Made by a program: the position numbers and the translations under genes. Below, piece by piece: positions 5,759-6,353 of a DNA stretch of 6,353 bases. Each line of letters opens with the position of its first letter. Positions within the stretch are counted from its first letter, which is position 1. The notes under the pieces were generated by a model. It made no database searches, had not been told where the DNA came from, and saw only the letters and a program-made list of their open reading frames with translations. Source of the stretch: an uncultured Lachnospiraceae bacterium (lineage in GTDB: Bacteria; Bacillota; Clostridia; Lachnospirales; Lachnospiraceae). The stretch spans positions 1-6,353 of the forward strand of contig CACWUI010000070.1 in NCBI GenBank assembly GCA_902764045.1, given 5' to 3'.

Positions 5759-6247
5759 TTAATCAAAGTCGGAATTTGCTTTCAGCAGCCTGCGAAGCTC
5801 GGAGAAAAAATCAGTCAGTATAGAAGAACACTCATCCTGTAATACGCCCCTTGTGACCTCACATTGATGGTTGAAGTCCGGGTTTTCAAGTAGGTTAACA
5901 ACAGACCCTGCGCATCCCGCCTTGGGATTCATGGCGCCGATAACGACTCTGGGAATGCGTGCCTGTACTATGGCACCGGCACACATCTGACAGGGCTCAA
6001 GGGTTATATATATGGTACAGTCGTCAAGCCGCCAGTCACCCACTGTGCGGCTTGCTTTTTTTATCGCCTTTATTTCCGCATGGCCCAGGGTGCAGTGCTC
6101 AACCTTTCTTCGATTATAACCACGTGCGATTATCTTATTGTCACGGACGATGACACATCCTATGGGGGTCTCGTTTATTGCGAGAGCTTTTTTTGCCTGC
6201 TTAAGGGCTTCTTTCATAAAATATTCATCGGAAAATCTGTCTTCCAT
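5759..6247 (-). CDS. tadA: tRNA-specific adenosine deaminase TadA (162 aa)
   Basis: TadA deaminates the wobble adenosine 34 of tRNA-Arg(ACG) to inosine, allowing one tRNA to read several CGN codons; it acts as a cytoplasmic homodimer. The cytidine-deaminase fold is clear. DEYFMKEALKQAKKA is followed by TPIGCVIVRDNKIIARGYN, where N45 is the usual substrate-contact Asn. HAE has the zinc ligand H56 and the catalytic proton shuttle E58, and PCQMC carries zinc ligands C86 and C89. GAMNPKAGCAGS and the FFSELRR C-terminal helix are also family-typical. Length is normal. The start is the ATG read at 6247-6245. AGGA at 6255-6252 lies four bases upstream, and a stronger GGAGG at 6265-6261 is 13 bases away. 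No earlier in-frame ATG, GTG or TTG is seen close by. It converges on the lipoprotein gene and has its own promoter. Confidence 0.95.
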   Translation of the reverse strand: MEDRFSDEYFMKEALKQAKKALAINETPIGCVIVRDNKIIARGYNRRKVEHCTLGHAEIKAIKKASRTVGDWRLDDCTIYITLEPCQMCAGAIVQARIPRVVIGAMNPKAGCAGSVVNLLENPDFNHQCEVTRGVLQDECSSILTDFFSELRRLLKANSDFD

Positions 6248-6287
6248 TTTATCCTGAAATCCTCCGTAAAGATCAATACAGGCAAAC

Positions 6288-6296
6288 AGTATATCA
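6288..6296 (-). promoter_or_regulatory. Candidate extended -10 promoter of tadA
   Basis: Read on the minus strand, TGA followed by TATACT forms an extended -10 box (TATACT = 6293-6288, TGA = 6296-6294). No good -35 hexamer lies 16-18 bases upstream (an ATTTTC-like stretch is there), which extended -10 promoters can tolerate. Transcription would start near 6281, giving a leader of about 34 bases before ATG. The A/T-rich block further upstream could act as an UP element. Confidence 0.55.
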
Positions 6297-6314
6297 CAAA
6301 CTTATATATAGAAA

Positions 6315-6353
6315 ATTAAAAAAAATAAAAAAAAAATAAAAAAAATAAAATTT
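6315..6353. repeat. A-tract low-complexity block upstream of tadA
   Basis: Runs of A8 (6318-6325), A10 (6327-6336) and A8 (6338-6345) are separated by single T residues at 6326, 6337 and 6346, followed by A4TTT at the window edge. The interruptions are 11 and 9 bases apart, close to the DNA helical repeat, so the block may be curved. It contains no coding sequence. It lies just upstream of the tadA promoter and may continue past the window. Confidence 0.7.

Noticed and set aside
5706..5760. Bidirectional terminator between the lipoprotein gene and tadA
   Set aside because: T-runs occur at 5709-5715 and 5756-5760, but no GC-rich stem precedes either in the right orientation. The only pairing seen is four base pairs with a 16-base loop.
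6248..6353. SRP RNA (ffs) or another RNA gene next to tadA, as in some Firmicutes
   Set aside because: The stretch is AT-rich with no stable helix or SRP GNAR/GGAA-type loop. It reads as a promoter region and A-tract.

Overview
The window looks like chromosomal DNA of an anaerobic Firmicute, most likely a member of the Lachnospiraceae (Clostridia). The reasons are strong purine-rich Shine-Dalgarno sites (AAGGAG/GGGGAG type), moderate GC, a DUF5685-like gene next to a glycine-rich J-domain gene, a MetRS with one four-cysteine zinc knuckle, and the clostridial order metG-tatD-rsmA. The family assignment is inferred from gene style and order; no database was searched.

Positions 1-5072 hold a tightly packed plus-strand run. 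It begins with the last codons of an unidentified gene. A DUF5685-type protein (43-891) follows, then a J-domain protein with a Gly/Tyr/Gln-rich middle and a cysteine-rich tail (895-1731). The last three genes are methionyl-tRNA synthetase metG (start corrected to 1775; 1775-3418), the TatD-family metal-dependent hydrolase tatD (3405-4181, overlapping metG by 14 nt) and the 16S rRNA dimethyladenosine transferase rsmA (4197-5072). Gaps are 1-43 nt with no visible terminator, so a single operon is likely. The last three genes serve translation and nucleic-acid maintenance. The first two look like a functional couple of unknown job, the second probably acting with DnaK.

Positions 5073-5758 hold a separate unit: a small secreted lipoprotein (5160-5717) with a long Ser/Thr/Glu stalk and an unrecognised C-terminal domain. 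A plausible extended -10 promoter overlaps the rsmA stop codon. A 41-nt imperfect palindrome lies in the gap, and a related motif sits in opposite orientation beyond the gene, giving the lipoprotein the look of an inserted cassette.

Positions 5759-6353 hold tadA, the tRNA adenosine deaminase, on the minus strand and convergent with the lipoprotein. A promoter and a helically phased A-tract block lie upstream of it. No tRNA, rRNA, CRISPR array, transposase, riboswitch or convincing intrinsic terminator was seen.

The points most worth a second look are the terpenoid-synthase-like Asp motifs in the DUF5685-type protein, the FUS-like low-complexity region and Cys tail of the J protein, the short MetRS lacking the C-terminal tRNA-binding domain, the absence of rnmV between tatD and rsmA, and the palindromic elements around the lipoprotein gene.
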